Of a stretch of 64,000 nt of DNA, positions 23,888 to 34,121 are shown one piece after another. A model generated the notes under the pieces. It worked only from the letters and a program-made list of their open reading frames with translations, was not told the origin of the DNA and searched no databases. Both the position numbers and the translations under genes were made by a program. The stretch is from Saccharum officinarum (lineage: Eukaryota > Streptophyta > Magnoliopsida > Poales > Poaceae): positions 149,245,307 to 149,309,306 of the forward strand of contig CM036152.1 in NCBI GenBank assembly GCA_020631735.1, read 5' to 3'. Every line of letters starts with the position of its first letter. The first letter of the stretch is position 1.

Positions 23888-25785
23888 TGAAAGCCCAAGT
23901 TTGGTTTTGGTAATTAATGACACCAAGTTGCTAATGCTATTGTATCAAGTGTGATTAAGCTAGGCATAAGCAACATGTGATGGAGGTGGAAATGGCATGG
24001 AGAGATGGCCACAAGACCACATGATTTGGTGTATGAAATGATGAGCAAGATCATGGTGGAGATGCACATGAAACAATGGACATGATGATCAAGTGAAGGA
24101 GAAGGATCTAAGAGCGCAAGGCAAAGGTATAACCATAGGGTTTTCCTTTTGCCGGTCTAAGATGAGTAGAGAAGTGATTGACCGGGTTTAGGATACATAG
24201 CCGACTATCAAGAGGGGCAATCACGGTTAGCTCGGGAATCAAGTGCCACTAGATCAATGTCTCGAGCATATGCATTTAGGTTCTAGTAAAGAGCTAACAT
24301 AACGCCTTGGAAAAATGTTTGTGAAATGCTAACACACATGCACATGGTGGTGTACACTCGGTGGTGTTAGCACATTTGCGAAGGCGGTGGAGTTGGAGCG
24401 GTAGAGAGGGGTTTGGGTTCCTCTCTCCCTCCCGCCGAGCTTGCGAGGCGGGATTCGGCGCTTTTTGGAGAAGTGAAACGCCTATTTTCTATTGCGCCGA
24501 AAGTTGGAAAAGAAACGGAGGCGAACGGAGGTCACTGCGTGCACCGGACGCAGCACCGGACGCTGCACCGGACGCGGGGCGCGTCCGGTCAGTTCATCGC
24601 GGCGCGGGTGCTGCTAGGGTTCGTGCACCGGACGCGGGGCGCGTCTGGTCACGTACCACCGGACGCGTCCGGTCGCGTCGGGAGCTTACTGGACTCCCAC
24701 CGGACGCGGGCACTGTGGCGTCCGGTGGGTCCTTCGGCGCGTCCGGTGGTTGTTTCGCGGTGCGCGGCTCGGTGCTGACCGGCGCGTCCGGTGGGTCACG
24801 GGACCGGCGCGTCCGGTGGCTCGGTCGAGCGCGTCCGGTCAACGGTAACGGCTAGTTGGACGAGCACTGTTCATGTCTGTCGCGTAGTGACCGGACGCGT
24901 CCGGTCACCCAGACCGGAGCGTCCGGTGCTCGCGATTTCAACTGCGTCGCTTCTAACGGCTAGTTGCGTACCCCTTCGTTATAAATAGATGGTGGACGGG
25001 TTTTGAGGGTAACTCTTGCACATTTTGAGACCTAGAGACATACTTTGAGCTAGAGAACAACCCCTCCACTCATCTCCTTGCTTGATTGCACATCTTGAGT
25101 GAGATTGAGTGAGATTCAAGTGCATTGCTTGAGAGTTGCATTCTAGAGGCACTTGATCTTCGAGTTGCTGCGGATTTCTTGTTACTCTTCCGTGTTTCCC
25201 GACACGGTAGACGGCTTGGAGCAGCGGAGGTGATTGAGCTCGCAATTGGAGATTGTTGGAGCCTTCACCAAGTGTTGTAAGGGGTTCTTGATCCTTCCCC
25301 GCGGGAGTTCGCGAATTGGATACTCTAGTGAAGCTCGTGTCTTGGAGGATCCCCATCTTGTGTGCGGTTGTGCGGCGCCCGCCGAGGGCTCAACTCTTGA
25401 TAGTTGATTAGCTCGCGAACCGACAAGTGGGTGCATCGCCACAACGAGGAGTAGCTTGCCGGGAAGCAAGTGAACCTCGGGATAAATTCTTGTGTCATTC
25501 TCTTCCCGAGGATTTCTCTTGTGTGATTGTTTGATTGGTACTTCTCATCTCTACTCGGCGGTATAATCACTCGAAGCTCTTCTCTCGTTTTACTTCTCGT
25601 TTCTAGCTTGTTGTTGTTGTGTTTAGTGGATAGCCTTGTACTAGAATTGTGTAGGTGGCTTGCTTAATTAGTTAGAGCTAGTGCTTTGTGCTTCGCCACC
25701 TTTCGCACTAACTTGTGGTTAAGTAATTTGTGTAGAAGTTTTTATTAGGCTATTCACCCCCCCTCTAGCCTATTTGGACCTTACA
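23888..25785 (+). repeat. Sirevirus 5' LTR
   Basis: Starts TGAAAGCCCAAG, ends GGACCTTACA. A TATA box (TATAAATA) lies at 24980-24987, so transcription should start shortly downstream. U3 contains at least 15 CACCGGACGC or GCGTCCGGT half-sites between about 24537 and 24925, several of them joined as perfect palindromes (ACCGGACGCGTCCGGT). The 164-codon open frame inside U3 is a by-product of this GC-rich repeat. Confidence 0.95.
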
Positions 25786-25787
25786 AG

Positions 25788-25800
25788 TGGTATCGGAGCC
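25788..25800 (+). promoter_or_regulatory. Sirevirus primer binding site (initiator tRNA-Met)
   Basis: TGGTATCGGAGCC, two bases after the LTR, matches the usual TGGTATCAGAGC complement of the 3' end of initiator tRNA-Met with one central change. Confidence 0.85.
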
Positions 25801-25845
25801 GAGGCACCGTTTAATTGAGGCTTAACAACCTACGGTGATAAAGAA

Positions 25846-27930
25846 ATGGCTCAATTAAGTTTGCACATCAACAACACCAAGAAGGCACCTCACTTTGATG
25901 GTACAAATTATGCATATTGGAAGGTTAAGATGACCGCACACCTCAAGTCAATCAATAGAGAAGTGTGGAAGGTCACCGAAACAAAATTTGAGGTTGCTAA
26001 TCCGGAAGCACCTACACCGGTGGAAGAGAAGAAGCTCCAATGCAATGACATTGCCATTAGTGCTCTTCATGAGGCATTAGATGACAAGACATTTGAGCAA
26101 GTAAAGAATATAGAGGTTGCACATGATGCTTGGGCCAAGCTAGAAGAAACATTTGAAGGCACCGAAGGCACAAAGACCGCTAAAGCATATATCTTGCAAG
26201 AAAAATTTTCAAGCTTCAAGATGCAAGATGATGAGAGTGTACCGGAGATGTTTCATAGATTGCAAGTCATTGTCAATGAGCTCAATGCACTTGGTGAGGA
26301 AGTCAAGGACAACCAATTCTCTATGAAGTTCTTGAGAAGCTTGCCCAAGAGGTTTGATACATTGATCACCGTGCTAGTGAGGACTACATTGAAGGATTCA
26401 ACTCCTCAACAAATATTTCAAGAAGTGATGACCGATGATTCGTATAGAGAAGATGATGAGAAGGATGAGTTGGTCAAGAAGAAGAAGAAGGAGAATGAGA
26501 AGAAAGATGATGAAAAGAAGAAGAGTGTGGCATTCAAAGCCACCACATCCAAGGGCAAATCAAAGATTGAATCATCAAGTGAAGAAGACTCAAGCTCTTG
26601 TGATAGTGATGACATTGATGAGAAGATGGCTCTCTTTGTCAAGCAATTTGGCAAATTTATGAAGAAGAAGGGCTATCGTGCAAGGAGGAAGAAGAACACA
26701 TCTAAGAAGAATGAGCATACCATAAGATGCTTTAGATGCCATAGCAAGGACCATCTCATTGCAAAGTGTCCTTATGATAGTGATGATGAAGATGCTATCA
26801 AGAAGGAAAGGAAGAAGCAAAAGAAGAAGCAAGAAAAGAAGGAGAGCTCTTATAAGAAGAAGAATGATTCTCATGTTGCTACATGGGATAGTGATGATTC
26901 CTCAAGTGATGATGAGGATGACTACAAGAGCAAGAAGAAGGGACATGCTAGCATTGCCATCCAAGAGAAGGTCTCCCTCTTCGACACTCCATCATGCTTC
27001 ATGGCTAAGGCCGCTAAGGTATCATCCGATGATGAGAGTGATCATGCTAATGCTAGTGATAGTGATAGTGATAGTGATGAAGAAGAATTCACTAAAGATG
27101 AACTAATCACTATGCTAGAAGATTGCACTCAACATTATAAAGAATCTAGAAAGGAATGCAAGGGCTTGCTTAAGGAAAAGAAAAACCTTATGCAAGAACT
27201 TGATGAGCTTAGGGCATCTTATGAGAGTCTAAAGGTAGACCATAAGAAGCTTCAAAAGTCTCACACTAAGCTTGAAGAAGCTCATTCCTCTCTAGTTGAA
27301 AAATGTGAAAACATGCCAACTAATGTTGAGAAAGCTAAAATTTGCAACATAGGCGTATCTTGTGATATAATTGATGAATCTTGTCATAAGCCTATTGTTG
27401 TTGCTTCCACTAACCCTCCATGTAGCTCATCTACATCATCCTCATCTAGTAGTGACGGTTTCACTTGTGATTCCACACTTATAGTTGAGAATGAGAATCT
27501 CAAGAAGGAGGTAAAAGAGCTCAATCACACCTTAGCTAAGGCTTATGGTGGTGAGGACCGCTTGCTTATGTGCTTGGGTAGCCAAAGAGCTTCTCTCTAT
27601 AAAGAGGGATTGGGCTATAACCCCAAGAAAGGCAAGGCCGCTTTTGCTCCTCACAAGACTCGTTTTGTGAAGAACAATGGTAGCTATTGCAAAAGTTGCA
27701 AGCAAGTTGGTCACATAGAGCGACATTGCATGAACAAGAAATCCAATGCTAAAGTATCCTCAATTAAGTTTGATTCTTTCTATATACTTACCAAGGGTAC
27801 AAATAGTGTTCATGCTAAGTTCATTGGTACACCATGGGTGGGCTCAAAGAAGAAAGCCATTTGGGTACCAAAGAGCTTGGTCACTAACCTTGGAGGACCC
27901 AAACAAGTTTGGGTACCTAAAAAGAATTGA
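25846..27930 (+). CDS. gag: Sirevirus Gag, 694 aa
   Basis: The structural protein of the virus-like particle. From ATG 25846 the frame is uninterrupted. The N-terminus (HFDGTNYAYWKVKM, then IFQEVMTDD) is the UBN2-type copia gag core, roughly residues 15-200. A Lys/Glu- and Ser/Asp-rich low-complexity region follows. The first CCHC knuckle, CFRCHSKDHLIAKC, is near residue 290 and a second, CKSCKQVGHIERHC, near residue 615, with a coiled-coil-prone stretch between. Length and double knuckle fit sireviruses, whose gag is much longer than in other copia lineages. It ends at TGA 27928-27930, outside the pol frame. Transcription is expected from the 5' LTR. Confidence 0.95.
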   Translation: MAQLSLHINNTKKAPHFDGTNYAYWKVKMTAHLKSINREVWKVTETKFEVANPEAPTPVEEKKLQCNDIAISALHEALDDKTFEQVKNIEVAHDAWAKLEETFEGTEGTKTAKAYILQEKFSSFKMQDDESVPEMFHRLQVIVNELNALGEEVKDNQFSMKFLRSLPKRFDTLITVLVRTTLKDSTPQQIFQEVMTDDSYREDDEKDELVKKKKKENEKKDDEKKKSVAFKATTSKGKSKIESSSEEDSSSCDSDDIDEKMALFVKQFGKFMKKKGYRARRKKNTSKKNEHTIRCFRCHSKDHLIAKCPYDSDDEDAIKKERKKQKKKQEKKESSYKKKNDSHVATWDSDDSSSDDEDDYKSKKKGHASIAIQEKVSLFDTPSCFMAKAAKVSSDDESDHANASDSDSDSDEEEFTKDELITMLEDCTQHYKESRKECKGLLKEKKNLMQELDELRASYESLKVDHKKLQKSHTKLEEAHSSLVEKCENMPTNVEKAKICNIGVSCDIIDESCHKPIVVASTNPPCSSSTSSSSSSDGFTCDSTLIVENENLKKEVKELNHTLAKAYGGEDRLLMCLGSQRASLYKEGLGYNPKKGKAAFAPHKTRFVKNNGSYCKSCKQVGHIERHCMNKKSNAKVSSIKFDSFYILTKGTNSVHAKFIGTPWVGSKKKAIWVPKSLVTNLGGPKQVWVPKKN

Positions 27931-27943
27931 TCTTATCTTGTAG

Positions 27944-30900
27944 GTCAATTACAAAGCCGGAGGAAGGCATTGGGTGCTTGATAGTGGGTGCACTCAACAT
28001 ATGACCGGAGATTCTTGTATGTTCAAATCAATTGATACAAGTCAAAATGGTGGTTTTGATGCTATCACTTTTGGCAATAACAAGAAAGGCAAGGTCAAGG
28101 GGCTTGGTAAAATTGCTATCTCAAATGACATGAGCATATCAAATGTATTGCTAGTTGAGAGCTTGGATTTCAATCTTTTGTCGGTAGCACAACTTTGTGA
28201 TCTTGGCTTCAAGTGCATATTTGGTAGTGATGATGTTGAAGTCATAAGTGTTGATGGATCAAATTTGATATTCAAAGGATTTAGACATGGTAGCTTATAC
28301 TTGGTTGACTTCAATGATAGTGAGACCCAATTGACATCATGTTTGCTTAGCAAATCTAGTATGGGTTGGTTATGGCATAGAAGGCTTGGTCATGTTGGAA
28401 TGAAGCAATTGAACAAACTTTTGAGGCATGACTTAGTTAGAGGCTTGAAGGATGTCACTTTTGAAAAGGATAAACCATGTAGTGCTTGTCAAGCCGGCAA
28501 ACAAGTTGGAAATAAACATCCTAGTAAGAGTGAAATGAGCACATCAAAGGCATTTGAGCTATTGCACATGGACTTGTTTGGGCCAACAACATATACTAGC
28601 ATTGGTGGCAACAAGTATGGTTTTGTGATTGTTGATGACTACACTAGATACACTTGGGTGTTCTTTCTCTATGACAAGAGTGATGTTTATGATCTATTCA
28701 AGTCTTTTGTCAAGAGAGTGCAAAATGAGTTTGAGACTACCATCAAGAAGATTAGAAGTGACAATGGTAGTGAGTTCAAGAACACAAGAATTGAGGAATT
28801 GTGTGATGATCTTGGTATTGGACATCAATTCTCTCCAACATACACTCCTCAATCCAATGGTGTAGTTGAAAGAAAGAATAGAACTTTGATTGACATGGCT
28901 AGATCAATGCTTAGTGAATACAATGTGAGTCATTCATTTTGGAGTGAAGCTATCAACACGGCTTGCTATTGTAGCAACCGTCTCTATTGCCATGGGAAGC
29001 TTGGGAAGACACCATATGAGCTATTGAATGGAAGAAAGCCCAACATTGCATACTTTAGAGTGTTTGGTTGCAAATGCTATATTCTCAAGAAAGGCACTAG
29101 ATTGAGCAAGTTTGAAAAGAAATGTGATGAAGGGTTCTTACTTGGTTATTCCACCACAAGCAAAGCATATAGAGTTTGGAATCTCACAAATGGAACCTTG
29201 GAAGAAGTTCATGATGTTGAGTTTGATGAAACCCAAGGATCTCAAAATGAAGCTCAAAACCTTGATGATGTGAGAGGAGATCAATTGTCAAATGCAATGA
29301 AGAACATAGATATTGGTGACATAAGGCCGAGACAAGTTGATGATGATGATATTCATGTGATAAACCAAAGTGTGCAAATTGATACAAATCAAGCAAGCTC
29401 TAGTGGTTCTCATGATGATTTGCAAGATCAAGGTCAAGCTAGTGGAAGCAACCAACTCCCAATACTCCAACCTACTAGCATTGCAAGAGATCATCCGTTG
29501 GATCAAATCATTGGTGGAATTCAAAGTGGTGTTCAAACTAGATCAAGATTAGCATCCTTTTGTGAGCACTACTCATTTGTGTCACTTGAAGAACCTAAGA
29601 AAATAGAAGATGCATTGAAAGATTCCGATTGGGTAAATGCCATGCATGAAGAGCTGAACAACTTCACTAGAAATCAAGTTTGGGAACTTGTTGAAAGGCC
29701 GAAGAACTATAATGTGATTGGTACTAAGTGGGTCTTTAGAAACAAGCAAGATCAAGATGGTGTAGTTGTGAGAAACAAAGCAAGATTGGTAGCACAAGGT
29801 TACACACAAGTTGAAGGTCTTGACTTTGGAGAGACATATGCACCGGTTGCAAGATTGGAGGCAATTAGAATCTTATTAGCATATGCTTGTGCACACAACA
29901 TCAAGCTCTATCAAATGGATGTCAAGAGTGCATTTCTCAATGGCTACATTAATGAAGAAGTTTATGTTGAGCAACCTCCCGGTTTTGAAGATGACAAGAA
30001 GCCCAACCATGTTTACAAGCTCAAGAAGGCATTGTATGGTTTGAAGCAAGCACCTAGAGCATGGTATGAGAGGTTGAGGGACTTTCTTCTCTCTAAAGGG
30101 TTCAAGATGGGAAAGGTTGACACCACTCTCTTCACCAAGAAGCTTGGAAATGACTTGTTTGTGTTGCAAATCTATGTGGATGACATTATCTTTGGATCAA
30201 CTAACCAAGACTTTTGTGAAGAATTTGGAAATATGATGGCAAAAGAGTTTGAGATGTCTATGATTGGAGAGCTTAGTTACTTTCTTGGACTTCAAATCAA
30301 GCAAATGAAGAATGGCACTTTTGTAAGTCAAGGGAAGTACATCAAGGACATGATCAAGAAGTTTGGATTGCAAGATGCTAAGCCAATGAGTACACCAATG
30401 GGCACAAATGATCAATTGGGTATTGATGCAATTGGTAACATGGTAGATCAAAAGCAATATCGGTCTATGATTGGAAGTTTGCTATATGTCACCGCTTCTA
30501 GGCCGGATGTGATGTTTAGTGTGTGCAAGTGTGCAAGATATCAAGCTTCACCTAGAGAAAGTCACTTGAAAGCAACCAAGAGGATATTGAGATATCTTAA
30601 GGGCACTCATGATGTTGGATTATGGTTTCCAAAGGGGTCTAATTTTGAGTTGATTGGATATTCGGACTCCGACTATGGTGGATGCAAGATTGATAGAATG
30701 AGCACAAGTGGCACTTGTCAATTGCTTGGAAGGTCTCTTGTTTCATGGTCATCAAAGAAACAAAATAGTGTTGCACTATCTACCGCCGAGGCCGAATACA
30801 TTAGTGCCGGTAGTTGTTGTGCACAATTGCTTTGGATGAAGGCCACTTTGAATGACTTTGGAATCAAATTCAAGAATGTGCCTTTGTTTTGTGATAATGA

Positions 30901-31126
30901 AAGTGCTATCAAGATGACTCAAAATCCGGTTCAACATTCAAGAACTAAGCACATTGACATAAGGCACCACTTCATAAGAGACCATCAACAAAAGGGTGAT
31001 ATTAGCATTGAAAGCATTGGCACCGAAGATCAACTAGCCGACATCTTCACAAAGCCACTTGATGAGAAGAGATTTTACAAGTTGAAGAATGAATTGAACA
31101 TACTTGACTTCTCCAACTTGAAATGA
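27944..31126 (+). CDS. pol: Sirevirus Pol: protease, integrase, RT, RNase H (~1,060 codons)
   Basis: Open from 27944 (just after TAG 27941-27943) to TGA 31124-31126, in the +1 frame relative to gag, with no usable ATG before the protease. The domains are in copia order. Protease has the active site [14 protein letters not shown]. The integrase zinc region (HRRLGH...CSACQAGK) is followed by catalytic acids in [20 protein letters not shown] and [13 protein letters not shown] has [14 protein letters not shown] [13 protein letters not shown], then [14 protein letters not shown] and the active-site [10 protein letters not shown]. RNase H has [19 protein letters not shown] and the distal [11 protein letters not shown]. 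All catalytic residues are present and the frame is unbroken. How Pol is translated is unclear: the first codon follows an AG preceded by pyrimidines, so splicing is possible. Confidence 0.95.
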   Translation, partial: VNYKAGGRHWVLDSGCTQHMTGDSCMFKSIDTSQNGGFDAITFGNNKKGKVKGLGKIAISNDMSISNVLLVESLDFNLLSVAQLCDLGFKCIFGSDDVEVISVDGSNLIFKGFRHGSLYLVDFNDSETQLTSCLLSKSSMGWLWHRRLGHVGMKQLNKLLRHDLVRGLKDVTFEKDKPCSACQAGKQVGNKHPSKSEMSTSKAFELLHMDLFGPTTYTSIGGNKYGFVIVDDYTRYTWVFFLYDKSDVYDLFKSFVKRVQNEFETTIKKIRSDNGSEFKNTRIEELCDDLGIGHQFSPTYTPQSNGVVERKNRTLIDMARSMLSEYNVSHSFWSEAINTACYCSNRLYCHGKLGKTPYELLNGRKPNIAYFRVFGCKCYILKKGTRLSKFEKKCDEGFLLGYSTTSKAYRVWNLTNGTLEEVHDVEFDETQGSQNEAQNLDDVRGDQLSNAMKNIDIGDIRPRQVDDDDIHVINQSVQIDTNQASSSGSHDDLQDQGQASGSNQLPILQPTSIARDHPLDQIIGGIQSGVQTRSRLASFCEHYSFVSLEEPKKIEDALKDSDWVNAMHEELNNFTRNQVWELVERPKNYNVIGTKWVFRNKQDQDGVVVRNKARLVAQGYTQVEGLDFGETYAPVARLEAIRILLAYACAHNIKLYQMDVKSAFLNGYINEEVYVEQPPGFEDDKKPNHVYKLKKALYGLKQAPRAWYERLRDFLLSKGFKMGKVDTTLFTKKLGNDLFVLQIYVDDIIFGSTNQDFCEEFGNMMAKEFEMSMIGELSYFLGLQIKQMKNGTFVSQGKYIKDMIKKFGLQDAKPMSTPMGTNDQLGIDAIGNMVDQKQYRSMIGSLLYVTASRPDVMFSVCKCARYQASPRESHLKATKRILRYLKGTHDVGLWFPKGSNFELIGYSDSDYGGCKIDRMSTSGTCQLLGRSLVSWSSKKQNSVALSTAEAEYISAGSCCAQLLWMKATLNDFGIKFKNVPLFCDNESAIKMTQNPVQHSRTKHIDIRHHFIRDHQQKGDISIESIGTEDQLADIFTKPLDEKRFYKLKNELNILDFSNLK

Positions 31127-32225
31127 GAGCACCCCCACATTCTTAAAATGACATGCCTCTCCTCCGACATAGCAAGGTAAAGTTGTTTGACATATCATCC
31201 ATACTTTGCTAAGGACATGTTTAGAACATATAGACATATTTGCATGACAAATAGGCTCATTCATGAAAATCAAATGAGTTAAATGTATATATGGTACCAC
31301 TATTGCTTCTATGTTTTGATTGATCTAGTGGTAGCATATGACATGTTTGTGGGCTTGCAAACCTAGTGTTGGATCTAGAAAATGAGCTCATGATGTGTAA
31401 TTCAACATGGTCAAGATAACCCTTATACTTTATGAGGTGTGAAGAAGCTTGTCCTTGGATCAAACCGAATTACATATTCTAGGCAAGTGATCTAGATTGA
31501 ACCATAATTTGGACTCCCCATATTGATTGACTTAACTCTCACTAAAATTGGCACCTTTTTGGTGATTGTTGACAAAGGGGGAGAGAAAAGTCACAAAGAT
31601 AGAAAAGTCACAAAGGGGAGAAAGAAATAGTAAGGGAGAGAAAAGTCACAAAGAGAAAAAGTTAATAAGGGGGAGAGAAAGCATAAGATAAAACTTTGGA
31701 AAGGGATCAATTAAAATTGAGCACACAAGTAGGGGAGCAAGCTCATGAATTATTTGTTGCATTTGTATGTGCATTAACATGATGAATTGTTGCATTGCAA
31801 AGCTTAAATTCATAATCATGCTTGTGTGGTGATTGCTAGAAATAGAACTTGAATGATGAATTGTTGAGAGTAGCTTTTTAAGTGGTATCTAGACACCTTT
31901 GCTTATAATGTTGATCTCACGGGGTACTTTAGTGTTTGTGATCTTTACAAGTGATGAATTACAAGTGGTGTCTAGCTATATCGATGCTAAGGATGGTATA
32001 TAAAGGCAACTCCGATTGGTATCACGCTTCAAAGGTCCATTCTATATACCTTAGCATCAATTTGATAGTAGTAACTCTCCCAAAATTCAAATCCATACAT
32101 ATGTGCAAAATTGAACCAAACTCATGAAAGCACATATGTAGGGGGAGCTAATACTATCAAAATTGAAAATTGATTTCATTTCATATCTTTGTGATGGTTG
32201 TCATCAATTACCAAAAAGGGGAGAT
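31127..32225 (+). other. Sirevirus 3' non-coding region with multiple polypurine tracts
   Basis: No long open frame, so no env-like gene. Between about 31575 and 31675 there are several GGGGGAGAGAAA-like tracts alternating with AAAGTCACAAAG. The functional tract is probably AAAAAGGGGAGA at 32213-32224, immediately before the 3' LTR. Multiple purine tracts in this place are a known sirevirus trait. Confidence 0.85.
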
Positions 32226-34121
32226 TGAAAGCCCAAGTTTGGTTTTGGTAATTAATGACACCAAGTTGCTAATGCTATTGTATCAAGTGTGATTAAGCTA
32301 GGCATAAGCAACATGTGATGGAGGTGGAAATGGCATGGAGAGATGGCCACAAGACCACATGATTTGGTGTATGAAATGATGAGCAAGATCATGGTGGAGA
32401 TGCACATGAAACAATGGACATGATGATCAAGTGAAGGAGAAGGATCTAAGAGCGCAAGGCAAAGGTATAACCATAGGGTTTTCCTTTTGCCGGTCTAAGA
32501 TGAGTAGAGAAGTGATTGACCGGTTTAGGATACATAGCCGACTATCAAGAGGGGCAATCACGGTTAGCTCGGGAATCAAGTGCCACTAGATCAATGTCTC
32601 GAGCATATGCATTTAGGTTCTAGTAAAGAGCTAACATAACGCCTTGGAAAAATGTTTGTGAAATGCTAACACACATGCACATGGTGGTGTACACTCGGTG
32701 GTGTTAGCACATTTGCGAAGGCGGTGGAGTTGGAGCGGTAGAGAGGGGTTTGGGTTCCTCTCTCCCTCCCGCCGAGCTTGCGAGGCGGGATTCGGCGCTT
32801 TTTGGAGAAGTGAAACGCCTATTTTCTATTGCGCCGAAAGTTGGAAAAGAAACGGAGGCGAACGGAGGTCACTGCGTGCACCGGACGCAGCACCGGACGC
32901 TGCACCGGACGCGGGGCGCGTCCGGTCAGTTCATCGCGGCGCGGGTGCTGCTAGGGTTCGTGCACCGGACGCGGGGCGCGTCCGGTCACGTACCACCGGA
33001 CGCGTCCGGTCGCGTCGGGAGCTTACTGGACTCCCACCGGACGCGGGCACTGTGGCGTCCGGTGGGTCCTTCGGCGCGTCCGGTGGTTGTTTCGCGGTGC
33101 GCGGCTCGGTGCTGACCGGCGCGTCCGGTGGGTCACGGGACCGGCGCGTCCGGTGGCTCGGTCGAGCGCGTCCGGTCAACGGTAACGGCTAGTTGGACGA
33201 GCACTGTTCATGTCTGTCGCGTAGTGACCGGACGCGTCCGGTCACCCAGACCGGAGCGTCCGGTGCTCGCGATTTCAACTGCGTCGCTTCTAACGGCTAG
33301 TTGCGTACCCCTTCGTTATAAATAGATGGTGGACGGGTTTGAGGGTAACTCTTGCACATTTTGAGACCTAGAGACATACTTTGAGCTAGAGAACAACCCC
33401 TCCACTCATCTCCTTGCTTGATTGCACATCTTGAGTGAGATTGAGTGAGATTCAAGTGCATTGCTTGAGAGTTGCATTCTAGAGGCACTTGATCTTCGAG
33501 TTGCTGCGGATTTCTTGTTACTCTTCCGTGTTTCCCGACACGGTAGACGGCTTGGAGCAGCGGAGGTGATTGAGCTCGCAATTGGAGATTGTTGGAGCCT
33601 TCACCAAGTGTTGTAAGGGGTTCTTGATCCTTCCCCGCGGGAGTTCGCGAATTGGATACTCTAGTGAAGCTCGTGGCTTGGAGGATCCCCATCTTGTGTG
33701 CGGTTGTGCGGCGCCCGCCGAGGGCTCAACTCTTGATAGTTGATTAGCTCGCGAACCGACAAGTGGGTGCATCGCCACAACGAGGAGTAGCTTGCCGGGA
33801 AGCAAGTGAACCTCGGGATAAATTCTTGTGTCATTCTCTTCCCGAGGATTTCTCTTGTGTGATTGTTTGATTGGTACTTCTCATCTCTACTCGGCGGTAT
33901 AATCACTCGAAGCTCTTCTCTCGTTTTACTTCTCGTTTCTAGCTTGTTGTTGTTGTGTTTAGTGGATAGCCTTGTACTAGAATTGTGTAGGTGGCTTGCT
34001 TAATTAGTTAGAGCTAGTGCTTTGTGCTTCGCCACCTTTCGCACTAACTTGTGGTTAAGTAATTTGTGTAGAAGTTTTTATTAGGCTATTCACCCCCCCT
34101 CTAGCCTATTTGGACCTTACA
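32226..34121 (+). repeat. Sirevirus 3' LTR
   Basis: 1,896 bp, nearly identical to the 5' LTR. The differences I can see are one base fewer in GACCGG(G)TTTAGG, a C for T in the palindrome region (33046 region), one T fewer in GACGGGTTT(T)GAGGG and G for T in GCTCGTG/TCTTGG. TATA box at 33317-33324. Confidence 0.95.

Larger units (their letters stand above)
23888..34121 (+). mobile_element. Complete Ty1/copia sirevirus (SIRE/Maximus lineage)
   Basis: 10,234 bp between perfect 5-bp duplications CCCTT (23883-23887 and 34122-34126). The LTRs are 1,898 and 1,896 bp. The order LTR, PBS, gag, PR-IN-RT-RH, purine tracts, LTR is the copia order. Sirevirus hallmarks are the large gag with a lysine-rich region and two CCHC knuckles, LTRs packed with CACCGGAC/GTCCGGTG palindromes, and several purine tracts before the 3' LTR. 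The LTRs appear to differ by only two substitutions and two single-base indels, so the insertion is very young and probably still intact. Confidence 0.95.

Noticed and set aside
24361..24855. 164-codon open frame in the sirevirus 5' LTR (and its copy at 32698)
   Set aside because: Generated by the CACCGGACGC palindrome cluster upstream of the TATA box; repetitive composition only.
24540..24920. CRISPR-like regularly repeated short motif
   Set aside because: Plant retrotransposon LTR; the motifs are palindromic half-sites with irregular spacing and no unique spacers.
26418..27106. Open frames overlapping sirevirus gag on both strands
   Set aside because: Shadows of the Lys/Glu-rich gag region (Met/Arg-rich or Phe/Ser-rich by-products).
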